64,000 nt of DNA from Acinetobacter lwoffii (GTDB lineage Bacteria; Pseudomonadota; Gammaproteobacteria; Pseudomonadales; Moraxellaceae), in NCBI RefSeq assembly GCF_024129435.1, contig NZ_JAMXXN010000001.1, forward strand, positions 124,001 to 188,000, read 5' to 3'. Made by a program: the position numbers and the translations under genes. The notes beneath the pieces were generated by a model. The model was given only the letters and a program-made list of their open reading frames with translations. It ran no database searches and had not been told where the DNA came from. Positions 27,022-37,427 of the stretch are shown one piece after another; position 1 is the stretch's first letter, and the number at the start of each line of letters is the position of its first letter.

Positions 27022-27495
27022 CATTGTCTCCATGATTGAGGTAGTCTTTGATTTTGAATAAGAGTATCGAAATTTTGGTTGATGCTAAAATGGTATTTTT
27101 ACATTACAAACATCGGAAAAACCGAATTAAGTAAAAACGCGCCACTTCGGCAAAATCGCTTTGTTCATTGAGCAGCATCAAGATGATGGCCTGATGACAA
27201 AATTATCTCTTTTTCCTCGTGCTAGCAAACATGATGTTGAAACCAAAAAATTCAAGGGTCAATTCGGAAAAAAGCATAATTTCCCCAAAATAATTTAAAT
27301 ATCAATTCCAAACTTAAACTGATGATTAAATCTAGTCAGGAAAATTCAAGGGTGTCATATAGATATTTTGACAGGTTTATGGCGCTGAATTGTGGGAAAT
27401 CAGGCAGCCAAAGCCAATTTGTCCGGCACTTAACAGAACTACGACTATCTGAAATCTAATGAACCAAGTAAAATAAACCTTTCCGGTTTTTTGAT
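27022..27495. other. Intergenic region between ahpC and hrpA
   Basis: About 470 bases. They must hold the divergent promoters of ahpC (minus) and hrpA (plus). I see only short hairpins (TCGG/CCGA near 27113) and a TTGACA hexamer at 27368 without a clear -10 box. No gene is supported. Confidence 0.5.
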
Positions 27496-30400
27496 GTGGG
27501 TATTTTCTCTGTGCAGAGTCATTTAAATGTAGATCAATGGATAATGGCGCGTGACCGTCACCGTTTAAATCGACTGAAAAAAGGGAAAGACGCAGATGCC
27601 AAGCAGTATCAGGAATTATTTGAAAAATCCAATCTGAAAGTACGGCAACGGCTTGAGCGTCTTCCGAACATCAAGCTGAATCAGGATCTGCCGGTTACCC
27701 AATACACTGACAAGCTGATTGCTGCGATTCAAAAGCATCAGGTGATTATTGTGGCCGGTGAAACCGGTTCTGGTAAAACCACCCAGTTACCACAAATTGC
27801 CATGCTGGCCGGACGTGGTCTGACCGGAATGATCGGGCATACCCAACCGCGTCGACTGGCAGCTCGCAGCGTATCACAGCGTATTGCCGAAGAAGTTGGT
27901 GAAAAACTTGGGGAATCAATTTCCTTTAAAGTGCGTTTTACGGAACAGGGTTCACAAGATTCAATTGTGCGTTTGATGACAGACGGTATCTTGCTTGCCG
28001 AATTGACACATGACCGCTATCTGACCAAATATGACACGATTATTATTGATGAAGCGCATGAACGCTCACTGAATATCGACTTCATTATGGGTTATCTGAA
28101 GCAGCTGTTGCCGCGCCGACCTGATCTGAAAGTCATCATTACTTCTGCAACCCTGGATGTAAACCGTTTTAGCAGTTACTTTAATGGTGCACCAATTTTT
28201 GAAGTGGAAGGCCGCAGCTTTCCAGTCGAGCTACGTTATCGCCCGATCTCGGAAATGAGCATTGGCGGTAGTGATGATGATGAGTTTGATGATTTTGAAG
28301 AAAACCTGCCTCGCGCTGTGGTCAAAGCAGTCGAAGAATGCTTTCAGGATGCACAGGAAAAAGGTCATCCCGAACATGCCGATATCCTGATTTTTGCCAG
28401 TACCGAGCAGGAAATTCGCGAGTTACAGGAAACCCTGATCAAACATGGGCCACGCCATACGGAAGTATTAACTTTATATGCGCGTCTGGCGCTGGCCGAA
28501 CAGCAGAAAATCTTTAATCCTTCTGGTGGCGGGCGACGCATTATTATTGCCACCAACGTAGCAGAAACAGCTTTAACCGTTCCGAATATCCGGTATGTGA
28601 TTGATAGCGGTTTTGCCCGTATTTCGCGTTATAACTATCGTTCACGGGTGCAACGTCTACCAATTGAAGCCGTTTCTCAGGCAGCCGCGAACCAGCGTAA
28701 AGGTCGTTGTGGTCGTATTGCGCCGGGTGTCTGTATACGTCTGTATTCTGAGGAAGACTTCCTGAGCCGTCCTGAGTTTACCGAACCAGAAATAAAGCGA
28801 ACCAACCTGGCATCTGTAATTTTGCAGATGCAAAGTCTGGGCTTGGGTTCACTCGAAGATTTTGATTTCATCGAACCACCAGATCATCGTCTGGTAAATG
28901 ATGGTCGTAAATTGCTGATTGAACTCGGGGCAATGAGTGAAAAGAAAGCGTCTCATTCTCAAGATAATTCCCCTGAAGTTACAGATGAAAAGCAATCTCA
29001 ATCTGCAACTTCTGCCCCCTTAAAAAAAGGGGGAAATGTTAAGGTGGGAGATGCACTAACCAAGATCGGTCAGCAAATGGCGAAAATGCCGATTGATCCA
29101 CGTCTGGCCCGCATGATTCTTGGTGGTGCACATTTTGGCGTGCTGAACGAAGTTCTGGTGATTGTGGCAGCGCTTGCAGTTCAGGATCCGCGTGAACGCC
29201 CTGCGGACAAGCAGATGCAGGCAGATCAGAAACATGCACTATTCCGTGAAGCTGATTCTGATTTCCTGTTCTATATTAAACTCTGGGAGACGCTGCACAA
29301 TAACCGCGAAAGCATGAGTGAAAATAAGCGCCGTACTTTTGCGCGTAATCACTTCCTGAGCTGGTTGCGTCTGCGTGAATGGAAGAAAACTCATGAGCAG
29401 CTGGTGGAGTTGGCTAAGGGTTTAAAACTGTCATTTAATGAAAAGAAAGCCAGTTATGAAAATCTGCACCGTGCCTTGTTAACTGGTCTATTGTCCTTTA
29501 TCGCCAATAAGACCGATGAGCGTAATGTCTTTATGGCAGTACGTCAGCAAAAAGCACGGATTTTCCCGGCTTCTACCTTGCACAAGACCAATACGCCATG
29601 GGTGATGGCTTTTGAGATGGTGGAAACCTCTCAGGTATATTTACGCACCCTAGCCAAGATTGAACCGGAATGGATTCTGCTGGCCGCACGTGACTTGCTC
29701 AAGCATCATTATTTTGAACCGCACTGGTCGAAAAAAGCCGGTGTGGTGAATGCCTATGATCAGATTTCATTATTTGGTCTGATTATTGAGCCGAAACGCC
29801 CAATCAATTATGAAAAAGTAGATCAGGCGGCCGCGCATGAAATTTTCTTGCGGGATGCTTTAACCACTGGGCATTTAGGCATTACTCCACCATTTTTAAA
29901 GCATAACTTGCTTAAACTGGAAGAAGTCGAGCGAGTAGAAGACAAATTACGCCGTCGTGATCTGGTGGTTGATGAAGAAACCATTTACCAGTTCTATGCC
30001 TCGAAAGTGCCGCCTGAAGTGGCCAGCCGTCGTACTTTTGAAGACTGGCGTGCCACGGTTGAGCCTCAGAATCCGCGTTATTTATTTGTCGATGATGATG
30101 CGCTATGGCTGAATGACCGGCCGACGACACAACAATTTCCGGACTATTTGCACAATGGTAGCCTGCGTCTGGCTGCAACCTATCGTTTTGACCCGAGTCA
30201 TGATGAAGATGGCGCGACAGTTAAAATTCCCCTGCAAGCCTTGGCCCAGGTCGATGAAGGTATCTGGTCATGGGGGATTCCGGGTTGGCGTCTGGATCTG
30301 ATTGAAGCATTGCTAAAAGCTTTGCCGAAGGATAAGCGCCGTAATCTGGTGCCGATTCCGGATACTGCACAAAAACTCATAGCAAAAGTAGATGCGCAGG

Positions 30401-31467
30401 ATTTACAGAAACATATTTTTAGTTTCTTGGCATTCCAGTTGCGAGGCGATCAAATCACGGAGAAAGATTTCAGCTTTGACCGGGTCGATCAGTATCTGTT
30501 GCCTTTTATTAAAGTTACTGATGAAAAAGGCCGTGTCATTGAACAAGGGCGTGATCTTGCTGAGCTGAAAGCGCGCTGCCGGACTGAAACGCATAGTCCG
30601 GTCAAACAGCTTAAAGGTGAATTTAAAACCTTCCCGGAAAGCTTTGTATTTGAAGCCTCACAAAAAGTCACCGGTGTCGTGGTCAAGCAGTACCAGGCGC
30701 TGGTTCCGACTAAAGCTTTTTCTGCCCTGGAGCAGAAAGATGAATCGGGTGTGGTGATTCAGACTTTTAATGATCAGGCTGAAGCGATCAAAAAACATCG
30801 TGAAGGAGTGATCCGACTGGTGCATATGCAACTCGGAGACTTGACCCGCCAGTTGAAAAAACAGATTTCCAAACCTCTGGCGCTGGCTTATTCACCACTC
30901 GGTGATAAGGCACAACTGGAACAAATGTTAGTTTATGCCACACTGCACATGTCTATTAATGAATTACCTGTCAATGCGCAAGAGTTCCAAAAACTGGTTG
31001 AAGATGTAAAAAAATCTTTCTTGACTTATGCCCAAGTTGCCCTGAAAGAGATCACGGATATTTATATCCAGTGGCAGGAAATCCGCCGGAAATTATTGGT
31101 TTTAGATCATTCTGTGTTTGAAAAAAATATCAATGATATTGAAGATCAACTTGATTTAATGAGCCTTTCTGACTTTGTGTATCGTAAACCTTCCGATGTA
31201 TGGGTCGAATTTCCACGTTATTTGAAAGCCTTGATCTTGCGTTTAGAGCGCTTGCCCAATAATCTACAAAGGGACAATTCCGCCATTGACCAAATTGATC
31301 AATGGATGGAAAAATTATTCAAGTTTAAAGATGACCCTCGCCTGAAAGAATTGTATTTCATGGTCGAGGAGTTAAGAATCTCATTGTTTTCACAACCGAT
31401 GAAAACAAAAGCACCCGTGTCTCCAACTCGCTTGCAAAAAGTATGGGATCGTCTTGGAATCAGTTAA
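27496..31467 (+). CDS. hrpA: ATP-dependent RNA helicase HrpA
   Basis: A large DEAH-box helicase (1323 residues; E. coli HrpA 1300) implicated in mRNA processing and in rescuing stalled ribosomes. Motif I is GETGSGKTT (88-96), motif II DEAH (185-188), then SAT and the Q-x-x-GRxGR motif VI (QRKGRCGR). C-terminal OB and DUF3418 regions follow. The start is uncertain: GTG at 27496 or ATG at 27544 (MARDRHRL). Between LLIELGAM and LTKIGQQM there is a ~40-residue low-complexity stretch (E. coli has about 11), which holds the palindrome listed separately. Confidence 0.95.
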   Translation: MGIFSVQSHLNVDQWIMARDRHRLNRLKKGKDADAKQYQELFEKSNLKVRQRLERLPNIKLNQDLPVTQYTDKLIAAIQKHQVIIVAGETGSGKTTQLPQIAMLAGRGLTGMIGHTQPRRLAARSVSQRIAEEVGEKLGESISFKVRFTEQGSQDSIVRLMTDGILLAELTHDRYLTKYDTIIIDEAHERSLNIDFIMGYLKQLLPRRPDLKVIITSATLDVNRFSSYFNGAPIFEVEGRSFPVELRYRPISEMSIGGSDDDEFDDFEENLPRAVVKAVEECFQDAQEKGHPEHADILIFASTEQEIRELQETLIKHGPRHTEVLTLYARLALAEQQKIFNPSGGGRRIIIATNVAETALTVPNIRYVIDSGFARISRYNYRSRVQRLPIEAVSQAAANQRKGRCGRIAPGVCIRLYSEEDFLSRPEFTEPEIKRTNLASVILQMQSLGLGSLEDFDFIEPPDHRLVNDGRKLLIELGAMSEKKASHSQDNSPEVTDEKQSQSATSAPLKKGGNVKVGDALTKIGQQMAKMPIDPRLARMILGGAHFGVLNEVLVIVAALAVQDPRERPADKQMQADQKHALFREADSDFLFYIKLWETLHNNRESMSENKRRTFARNHFLSWLRLREWKKTHEQLVELAKGLKLSFNEKKASYENLHRALLTGLLSFIANKTDERNVFMAVRQQKARIFPASTLHKTNTPWVMAFEMVETSQVYLRTLAKIEPEWILLAARDLLKHHYFEPHWSKKAGVVNAYDQISLFGLIIEPKRPINYEKVDQAAAHEIFLRDALTTGHLGITPPFLKHNLLKLEEVERVEDKLRRRDLVVDEETIYQFYASKVPPEVASRRTFEDWRATVEPQNPRYLFVDDDALWLNDRPTTQQFPDYLHNGSLRLAATYRFDPSHDEDGATVKIPLQALAQVDEGIWSWGIPGWRLDLIEALLKALPKDKRRNLVPIPDTAQKLIAKVDAQDLQKHIFSFLAFQLRGDQITEKDFSFDRVDQYLLPFIKVTDEKGRVIEQGRDLAELKARCRTETHSPVKQLKGEFKTFPESFVFEASQKVTGVVVKQYQALVPTKAFSALEQKDESGVVIQTFNDQAEAIKKHREGVIRLVHMQLGDLTRQLKKQISKPLALAYSPLGDKAQLEQMLVYATLHMSINELPVNAQEFQKLVEDVKKSFLTYAQVALKEITDIYIQWQEIRRKLLVLDHSVFEKNINDIEDQLDLMSLSDFVYRKPSDVWVEFPRYLKALILRLERLPNNLQRDNSAIDQIDQWMEKLFKFKDDPRLKELYFMVEELRISLFSQPMKTKAPVSPTRLQKVWDRLGIS
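29015..29033 (+). repeat. Palindrome CCCCCTT-AAAAA-AAGGGGG inside hrpA
   Basis: A perfect seven-pair inverted repeat with a five-base loop, read in frame as part of the low-complexity APLKKGGN stretch. The element resembles G/C-run palindromes that I recall as dispersed repeats in Acinetobacter intergenic regions; this could not be checked here. Confidence 0.55.
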
Positions 31468-31497
31468 GATATAGGTAATTCAGATAAGGAATTTTAC

Positions 31498-32607
31498 ATG
31501 GGCATCCGCATTACGGGTACGGGCTTATTCCATCCGGAACATGTCATCACCAATGAAGAATTAGTTGAAAGTTTAAATGCTTATGTGGAACTGTTTAATC
31601 ACGAAAATGCTGACAAAATCGCTGCAGGCGAAGTTGAAGCACGTCGTGGTTCTAGTGCAGACTTTATTGAAAAAGCATCTGGCGTACAACGCCGTTATGT
31701 CGTAGAAAAATCAGGCATTCTTGATCCAAAACGCTTACGTCCTAATTTACGTGAACGTGCAGATGATGAAATTTCACTGCAAGCAGAATGGGGTGTAATC
31801 GCAGCCAAGCAGGCGATGGAAAATGCCGGTGTGACTGCCGAAGACATTGATATCGTGATCTTGTCATGTTCGAATTTGCAACGTGCTTATCCTGCTGTGG
31901 CGATCGAGATTCAGACCGCTCTAGGCATCAAAGGTTATGCCTATGACATGAACGTGGCGTGTTCTGCAGCAACATTTGGTCTGAAACAGGCTTATGATGC
32001 GATCAAAGCAGGCGCGCGCCGTGTGTTATTAGTGAATGTGGAAATTACCTCTGCACATACCGATTTCCGTTCACGTGACTGTCACTTTATTTTTGGTGAT
32101 GTGGCAACCGCTTCAATTATTGAAAATACCGACAGCAAAACCGGTTTTGAAATTCTGGATTCTGAGTTGTTTACCCAGTTCTCGAATAACATCCGCAATA
32201 ACTTTGGTTTCTTGAATACTTCTGAAAATGCTGACATTGACGACAAACGTTTCCGTCAGGATGGTCGTAAGGTATTTAAAGAAGTCTGTCCACTGGTTGC
32301 GAAAATGATTACTGCGCAACTGGAAAAGAATCAGATTGAGCCTACAGGTGTTAAACGCTTCTGGTTACACCAGGCCAATGCCAGTATGAATGAACTGATC
32401 CTGAAACTGGTCGTCGGCAAAGAAAATGCCAAACCTGGTCTGGTACCGATCATTCTGAATGAGTTTGCCAACACTTCTTCTGCCGGGGTGATCATCGCCT
32501 TGCACCGTAGTGCACATGAAGTTGAAGATGGTGAATACGGCGTGTTGTGCTCATTTGGTGCGGGTTATTCGGTAGGTTCGATTCTGGTCCAAAAGCGCGT
32601 GGCATAA
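31498..32607 (+). CDS. Beta-ketoacyl-ACP synthase III family protein
   Basis: A thiolase-fold condensing enzyme of 369 residues. The catalytic triad is visible: Cys155 in [10 protein letters not shown], His291 in WLHQANAS and Asn325 in FANTSSAG. An extra stretch near residues 30-60 ([21 protein letters not shown]) is longer than in E. coli FabH (317 residues) and recalls the Pseudomonas PA3286 type, which condenses a medium-chain acyl-CoA with malonyl-ACP. That link is inference. The acyltransferase gene follows after 26 bases on the same strand. Confidence 0.88.
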   Translation: MGIRITGTGLFHPEHVITNEELVESLNAYVELFNHENADKIAAGEVEARRGSSADFIEKASGVQRRYVVEKSGILDPKRLRPNLRERADDEISLQAEWGVIAAKQAMENAGVTAEDIDIVILSCSNLQRAYPAVAIEIQTALGIKGYAYDMNVACSAATFGLKQAYDAIKAGARRVLLVNVEITSAHTDFRSRDCHFIFGDVATASIIENTDSKTGFEILDSELFTQFSNNIRNNFGFLNTSENADIDDKRFRQDGRKVFKEVCPLVAKMITAQLEKNQIEPTGVKRFWLHQANASMNELILKLVVGKENAKPGLVPIILNEFANTSSAGVIIALHRSAHEVEDGEYGVLCSFGAGYSVGSILVQKRVA

Positions 32608-32633
32608 TCCGGGGTAGATAAGGAGCAGACAGC

Positions 32634-33386
32634 TTGCAGGTCAAACATGATGGGCAATGGATTAGACGCTTAAGTGCCTTATCTAAATTATATTTTACCC
32701 CTACATTTTTAGGGGCTGAATATATTGATGCCAGTCGGCCTGCAATGTATGTTGGTAATCATTCCATGTACGGCATCTTTGATTCGCCGATGCTGATTGA
32801 TTATCTCTATAACGAACATAAAGTGGCTGTGGTCAGTATTGCGGATCATAGCCATTTTTATGTACCGCTATGGCGTGAAGCCGTGAAAAAGTTTGGGGCA
32901 GTCGATGGCATCCAGCATTATGTACGTGTTGTGATGCAGCAGGGCTACTCCATTCTGGTGTTTCCGGGAGGTGGGCGCGAAGTACTTAAACGTCAGGGTG
33001 AACAGTATCAACTGATCTGGAAGCAACGCTACGGGTTTTTAAAGCTGGCTCAGGAATTCAACTATGATATTGTCCCTTTTGCCGCGCTCGGTGGGGATGA
33101 GGTCTATGAGATCGGCTTTGATGCCAATAAGATCATCCAGCATAAATATTTTCAAAAACTCCTCAAAGTACCACAACTCAACAAATTACTACGTCAGGGC
33201 GATGTGATTCCATCTTTGCCTAAACGATTATTCCCAAAACGCCTGCCATTTTATTTTCAGTTTATGCCGCGACAATCGATTGCTGAGGTTCAGACTCAGG
33301 AAGAGCTGATTGCATTTCGACACAGCTTGCAGCAACATATTTATACAGGTTTAGCCGAGCTTAAGGTGCTACGTCAGCAAAACTAA
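32634..33386 (+). CDS. PlsC-like acyltransferase family protein
   Basis: A 250-residue lysophospholipid acyltransferase-like protein (MGAT/DAGAT-related branch). It shows GNHSMYGIFD (a HX4D-type motif in the altered form HSMYGIFD), VFPGGGREVLK (in place of FPEGTR) and a late basic FPKRLPFYFQF. The start is TTG at 32634, chosen because AAGGAG lies eight bases upstream and no in-frame ATG is nearby. It directly follows the FabH-like gene, so the two may act on the same acyl chains. Confidence 0.82.
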   Translation: MQVKHDGQWIRRLSALSKLYFTPTFLGAEYIDASRPAMYVGNHSMYGIFDSPMLIDYLYNEHKVAVVSIADHSHFYVPLWREAVKKFGAVDGIQHYVRVVMQQGYSILVFPGGGREVLKRQGEQYQLIWKQRYGFLKLAQEFNYDIVPFAALGGDEVYEIGFDANKIIQHKYFQKLLKVPQLNKLLRQGDVIPSLPKRLFPKRLPFYFQFMPRQSIAEVQTQEELIAFRHSLQQHIYTGLAELKVLRQQN

Positions 33387-33583
33387 AAAAAGAAAAATTC
33401 TTCCTGTAAAATCTAGGCTATCATCTATTGAGATGTTCTATTTTTAGCAATGAGGATGCAGGGACTTTTTTATAGTGCAAGTGATGCCATAATGTATTTT
33501 TAAGTGTTCATTGATTGGCGATCAAGGACTCAGCATGATCCAATATAAAAATAAGATGATTCTAAGATGACCGAGGTGCACGT

Positions 33584-35590
33584 ATGGAACAGGAAAGCTT
33601 GGTAGCATCTTTAACGTTGTTGGCACAACAATGCTTACGGATTTCTCCGGAGCTCAACCAGCTTTATCTTGATCAGATGGCGATGATTGGTCATCTGAAT
33701 GCACAAAATTTAATAAAAATTCAGCAGGATCAACACCGGATTGAATTGGTGGATGGCCTGTTTCATATCCAGTTTCATGCTCCACGTGCACTAGACTCTG
33801 GAACTGCACCTGCTTTGCTAGACAGTCATTTTTATTTCCAGCAATGTAAGGCAGAAGCACTAGAGGAATTCTTTTTACAGGATATCTATTTCCTGACCGG
33901 GGATTTAAAACCGCAGCATTCGCTATATTTACGCGACAAAGCCAAACAGTTACGTCAGCTTATCCTGACTCAGGTCTATGTGTGGGTCAATGGCCCAGAA
34001 CGGGTGTTCGAATTTCTGCAGCAAATGTCGATTGTTCAGGCTGAGATTATCGACCAGCAGCTGATTAAGGCCGGGCTATACATCACACCCGTCATGCAAA
34101 ACTTTGTTCAGGATGAACAAGAGATTCCACAGCAGATTCTTGAAAGCTTGCAACAGGCTTTTTCTTTGGAGTGTCTACAGCAGGATGAATTCCTGTCGAT
34201 CCAGTCATTGATGGATAGTCTGGATGAGTTCTGTTTTAGCGCCGCACAGTTTTTGCCTCCGGCGATGTTCCGGATTATGTCACTGTCTTTTGAAGAGCGC
34301 TTTAATCTGCATGAACTGAATGATCATACTGATGATATCTGTTTGCTATATCGGCATGCTGAGGGGCAAAGTAATCTGCTCGGTTTTGTCCGATTGATGA
34401 ACCGGGACGTGTGGCATCGGGATGATTTATTATCCAAACGGAATTTCCTGGAAAATCATCCGTACTTATGGCAGAAAAAGGTGGCCCGATTGCCACTATT
34501 TGACTGTCATCGTGCTGTGAACTGGATCTTCAAGCAACCGGCCGAGGTACTGGACTGGATCAGTAATAATATCCAGCATAGCAGTGTGCGGGTGGCAGTA
34601 ACGGCCCTAAGTTTTATAGACAGCCATCATATTCATCCGCAGATTATTATGGCGACTTTACAATATTTTCAATATGTCTCGGCGCGATTGTTTATTTATA
34701 GCATGCATGAATATGCAATTCAGCATGACTGGTTTCAGCACCAGCATAATCAGGCGGTGGTATTAAAAGGCACACGCCAATCGATTGAAGATCAGCGGAT
34801 TGCGATTAGTCCCTCAATTCTGTATCTGGACGAATGGATGGAGCTGCTGCGCAATGTGGTTAAAATGGATGATCAGCTGACTAAAAAGGTTTATCTGAAC
34901 TTGAGCCGGATGATGCAAGCTTATATGCAGCATTTATATAAAATTACGGCGCATTTACCAGATGAGGTTCTGGTGTATATTCAGCCTCAAAGTCAGCAGA
35001 ACCGTGATTTTTATAATGTTCTGCACCGCTATCGCATTCCTTTTACTGAATTCAGGCAGCTGTTTTATTTGCAAAGCGGGCATGTACGTAAGTCGCTATT
35101 TGACAGTTATGTACGTGACTATCTAGTAGAGTATTTTTCCAGCCATGCAGAAATACCGAAGAACCTGAGCTGGACCAGTTTGTTTAATCAGGCGGTCGTC
35201 TGGCATGATCAGATTCAAAAGCAGGAAATGATCGCCAAGCTGAAAAAACAGTTTGCACTGGTGAACTGGACACCAATCACTCAGGTTTCATTTTTACTGT
35301 ATTTCAACTGGCGTTTTGAAGAACTTAAAACTTTGGATCGGATTTTAGAGGAATCTAAAATTTTCAGGAACTGTCTGGCGGCAAGCTATGCTCAGCAAAT
35401 TTTGGAAGGGCAGTATGTGGCCTTTCGTATGTCTCATCCTGCTGTGCGCCTACCCTTGATCTTGGGGTGTCAATTAGTGAATGGACAGGTGATTTTTGAT
35501 CAGCTGGAATATCCGAATAACCAGAAAGCAGAAGCTGAATACAGTAATATCGCCATGCATTTTATTAACTGGCTCAACTTGCAGGCCTGA
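33584..35590 (+). CDS. Uncharacterised 668-residue protein with PcfJ-like C-terminal motif
   Basis: I do not recognise the whole protein. It is Gln-, His- and Leu-rich, soluble, with no signal peptide or membrane helix. Around residues 590-640 the pattern FRNCLAASYAQQILEGQYVAFRM, then LGCQLVNGQVIFDQLEYPNNQKAE, resembles the C-terminal region of PcfJ-like proteins (Cys-x-x-x-x-Tyr followed by a beta hairpin and N/Q-rich end). That match is by eye and weak. It starts at ATG 33584 (GAGGTGC upstream) and lies 90 bases upstream of a Pif1-like helicase on the same strand. Confidence 0.72.
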   Translation: MEQESLVASLTLLAQQCLRISPELNQLYLDQMAMIGHLNAQNLIKIQQDQHRIELVDGLFHIQFHAPRALDSGTAPALLDSHFYFQQCKAEALEEFFLQDIYFLTGDLKPQHSLYLRDKAKQLRQLILTQVYVWVNGPERVFEFLQQMSIVQAEIIDQQLIKAGLYITPVMQNFVQDEQEIPQQILESLQQAFSLECLQQDEFLSIQSLMDSLDEFCFSAAQFLPPAMFRIMSLSFEERFNLHELNDHTDDICLLYRHAEGQSNLLGFVRLMNRDVWHRDDLLSKRNFLENHPYLWQKKVARLPLFDCHRAVNWIFKQPAEVLDWISNNIQHSSVRVAVTALSFIDSHHIHPQIIMATLQYFQYVSARLFIYSMHEYAIQHDWFQHQHNQAVVLKGTRQSIEDQRIAISPSILYLDEWMELLRNVVKMDDQLTKKVYLNLSRMMQAYMQHLYKITAHLPDEVLVYIQPQSQQNRDFYNVLHRYRIPFTEFRQLFYLQSGHVRKSLFDSYVRDYLVEYFSSHAEIPKNLSWTSLFNQAVVWHDQIQKQEMIAKLKKQFALVNWTPITQVSFLLYFNWRFEELKTLDRILEESKIFRNCLAASYAQQILEGQYVAFRMSHPAVRLPLILGCQLVNGQVIFDQLEYPNNQKAEAEYSNIAMHFINWLNLQA

Positions 35591-35680
35591 CAGTTCAATA
35601 CAGCTTGTTTTCCTCCATGACGCTTAACTTTTCCGCTAAAAATCGTTAGGCTATAGCCGTTCTTTTACGGTATTGCTCTT

Positions 35681-37396
35681 ATGAAACAGGAAACTGCCCT
35701 TAAGTTACTCAAAGCAGGAGAAAATGTCTTTTTAACCGGTTCTGCCGGTGCAGGAAAAACCTATACGCTGAATCAATATATTAATTATTTAAAGGCACGT
35801 AAGGTCGCCGTCGCGATTACCGCATCGACCGGTATTGCAGCCACACACATGAATGGTATGACTATTCATACCTGGGCAGGCATTGGCATTAAAGACTTTT
35901 TGTCTGAAGAAGACTTAAAGCGGATGAAAGAGCGCAAATACTTAAAAGAACATCTGGAAAATGCGCAAGTCCTGATTATTGACGAAATTTCAATGCTGCA
36001 TGCCAAGCAGTTGAATCTGGTCAATCAGGTATTGAAATATTTCAAAGAAAGTGATGAAGCTTTCGGTGGTATTCAGGTGATTGTAGCAGGGGACTTTTTC
36101 CAGTTACCGCCAGTCGGTAAAAATGATGAGCGCAACCGCGACAAATTCTGCTTTATGTCGGATGCCTGGGTCGAAGCCAAGTTTCGCGTTTGCTACCTAA
36201 CTGAGCAGCATCGTCAGGGCAATGATTATTTGAATGACATTCTGAATGCGATCCGTGCGCAGGCGATTAGCCATGAACACCGCACTGCTTTACAGGCCAC
36301 GCGACATCAAGAAATTGGTGATACCTATACGCGCCTGTATACGCATAATATGGATGTGGACAGTATTAACTTTAAACATCTGAATGAAATTGACAATGAT
36401 CCGCGCCAGTTTGATGCGCAGTGTGATGGCAATGAAAAGCTGATCGAGACTTTAAAATCGTCAGTGCGAGCGCCTGAAGCCTTAACCCTGAAAAAACATG
36501 CCAAAGTCATGTTTGTGAAAAACAACTTTGATATGGGTTATATCAACGGCAGTTTGGGCGAAGTGATCAGTTTTGAAGAAGATGATGAATATGGTGTGCT
36601 GCCTAAAGTCAAACTGACCGATGGCACGACACTGGTGGTTGAGCCTGAAACCTGGTCGGTAGACAATGAGGCCGGTAAAACCATTGCCAGTTTCCAGCAG
36701 ATTCCATTGCGTCTGGCCTGGGCGATTACCATTCATAAATCACAAGGCATGACCCTGGAAGCTGCCGAGATTGACCTGAGCCATACTTTTGAAAAAGGAC
36801 AGGGCTATGTCGCGTTGTCCCGTTTGAAAAGCTTAAATGGCCTACGATTAAAAGGTTTTAATGAGCAGGCTTTGGAACTCGATAGTCTGGCAATTAAAGC
36901 CGATCGCCGTTTTCAAGAACTTTCTGATGAAGCCGAAGCGAATTTTGAAAATGTCGATTTGACGGCACAGCATAAGGCCTTTATCCGACATTGTGGCGGG
37001 ACTTTGAATGAAGTTGAAATCCAGCGCAATGAGAAGAAAATTTCCAAGAATGGGGGTAAGCAAAGCTATGCCGCTGCAACGCTAGACGAAACGCGTGAAC
37101 TGTTTGAAGAAGGTTATGAAATTGCCGATATCGCGACTGAACGTGGTTTGACCCCGGCAACCATCATCAATCATTTGGGGCGTTTGCATAAAGAGCAGGG
37201 GCTGGATATCTCGCTGGCACATCCGGGTGAGGAAGTGGTGGAGCAGGTTCGCAAGATTTATAAACGCCTGACCAAGCGTCAAAACTCGGAGCATTTTAAT
37301 GATGACGGTTCTATTAAGTTGCGTCCGATTGTGGAATTGACCACGCCTAAAATGGCTTATGACCAAGTGCGTCTGGCACTACTATTTGTAGAATAA
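35681..37396 (+). CDS. Pif1-like DNA helicase with C-terminal helix-turn-helix
   Basis: An SF1B helicase of 571 residues. Walker A is GSAGAGKT (20-27), Walker B IIDEISM, then VAGDFFQLPPVG and EQHRQ. The late motif ITIHKSQGMTLEAAEIDL and GQGYVALSRLKSLNGL close the helicase core near residue 400. After a basic stretch, a C-terminal domain (ETRELFEEGYEIADIATERGLTPATIINHLGRL) matches the helicase-associated HTH of the HTH_40 type. Such proteins process replication or recombination structures. The specific role is unknown. Confidence 0.88.
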   Translation: MKQETALKLLKAGENVFLTGSAGAGKTYTLNQYINYLKARKVAVAITASTGIAATHMNGMTIHTWAGIGIKDFLSEEDLKRMKERKYLKEHLENAQVLIIDEISMLHAKQLNLVNQVLKYFKESDEAFGGIQVIVAGDFFQLPPVGKNDERNRDKFCFMSDAWVEAKFRVCYLTEQHRQGNDYLNDILNAIRAQAISHEHRTALQATRHQEIGDTYTRLYTHNMDVDSINFKHLNEIDNDPRQFDAQCDGNEKLIETLKSSVRAPEALTLKKHAKVMFVKNNFDMGYINGSLGEVISFEEDDEYGVLPKVKLTDGTTLVVEPETWSVDNEAGKTIASFQQIPLRLAWAITIHKSQGMTLEAAEIDLSHTFEKGQGYVALSRLKSLNGLRLKGFNEQALELDSLAIKADRRFQELSDEAEANFENVDLTAQHKAFIRHCGGTLNEVEIQRNEKKISKNGGKQSYAAATLDETRELFEEGYEIADIATERGLTPATIINHLGRLHKEQGLDISLAHPGEEVVEQVRKIYKRLTKRQNSEHFNDDGSIKLRPIVELTTPKMAYDQVRLALLFVE

Positions 37397-37427
37397 TCAT
37401 TAAAAGTGATGTTTAAAAGTTCTTAAG

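Noticed and set aside
27194..27298. A 34-residue basic open frame between ahpC and hrpA
   Set aside because: Only a weak ribosome site, no recognisable pattern; frames this short occur by chance.
27368..27396. TTGACA hexamer upstream of hrpA as a promoter
   Set aside because: No acceptable -10 box at 16-18 bases spacing.
29015..29033. The hrpA palindrome as a transcription terminator
   Set aside because: It lies inside a long coding frame and is followed by GAAATGTTAAGG, not a U-run.
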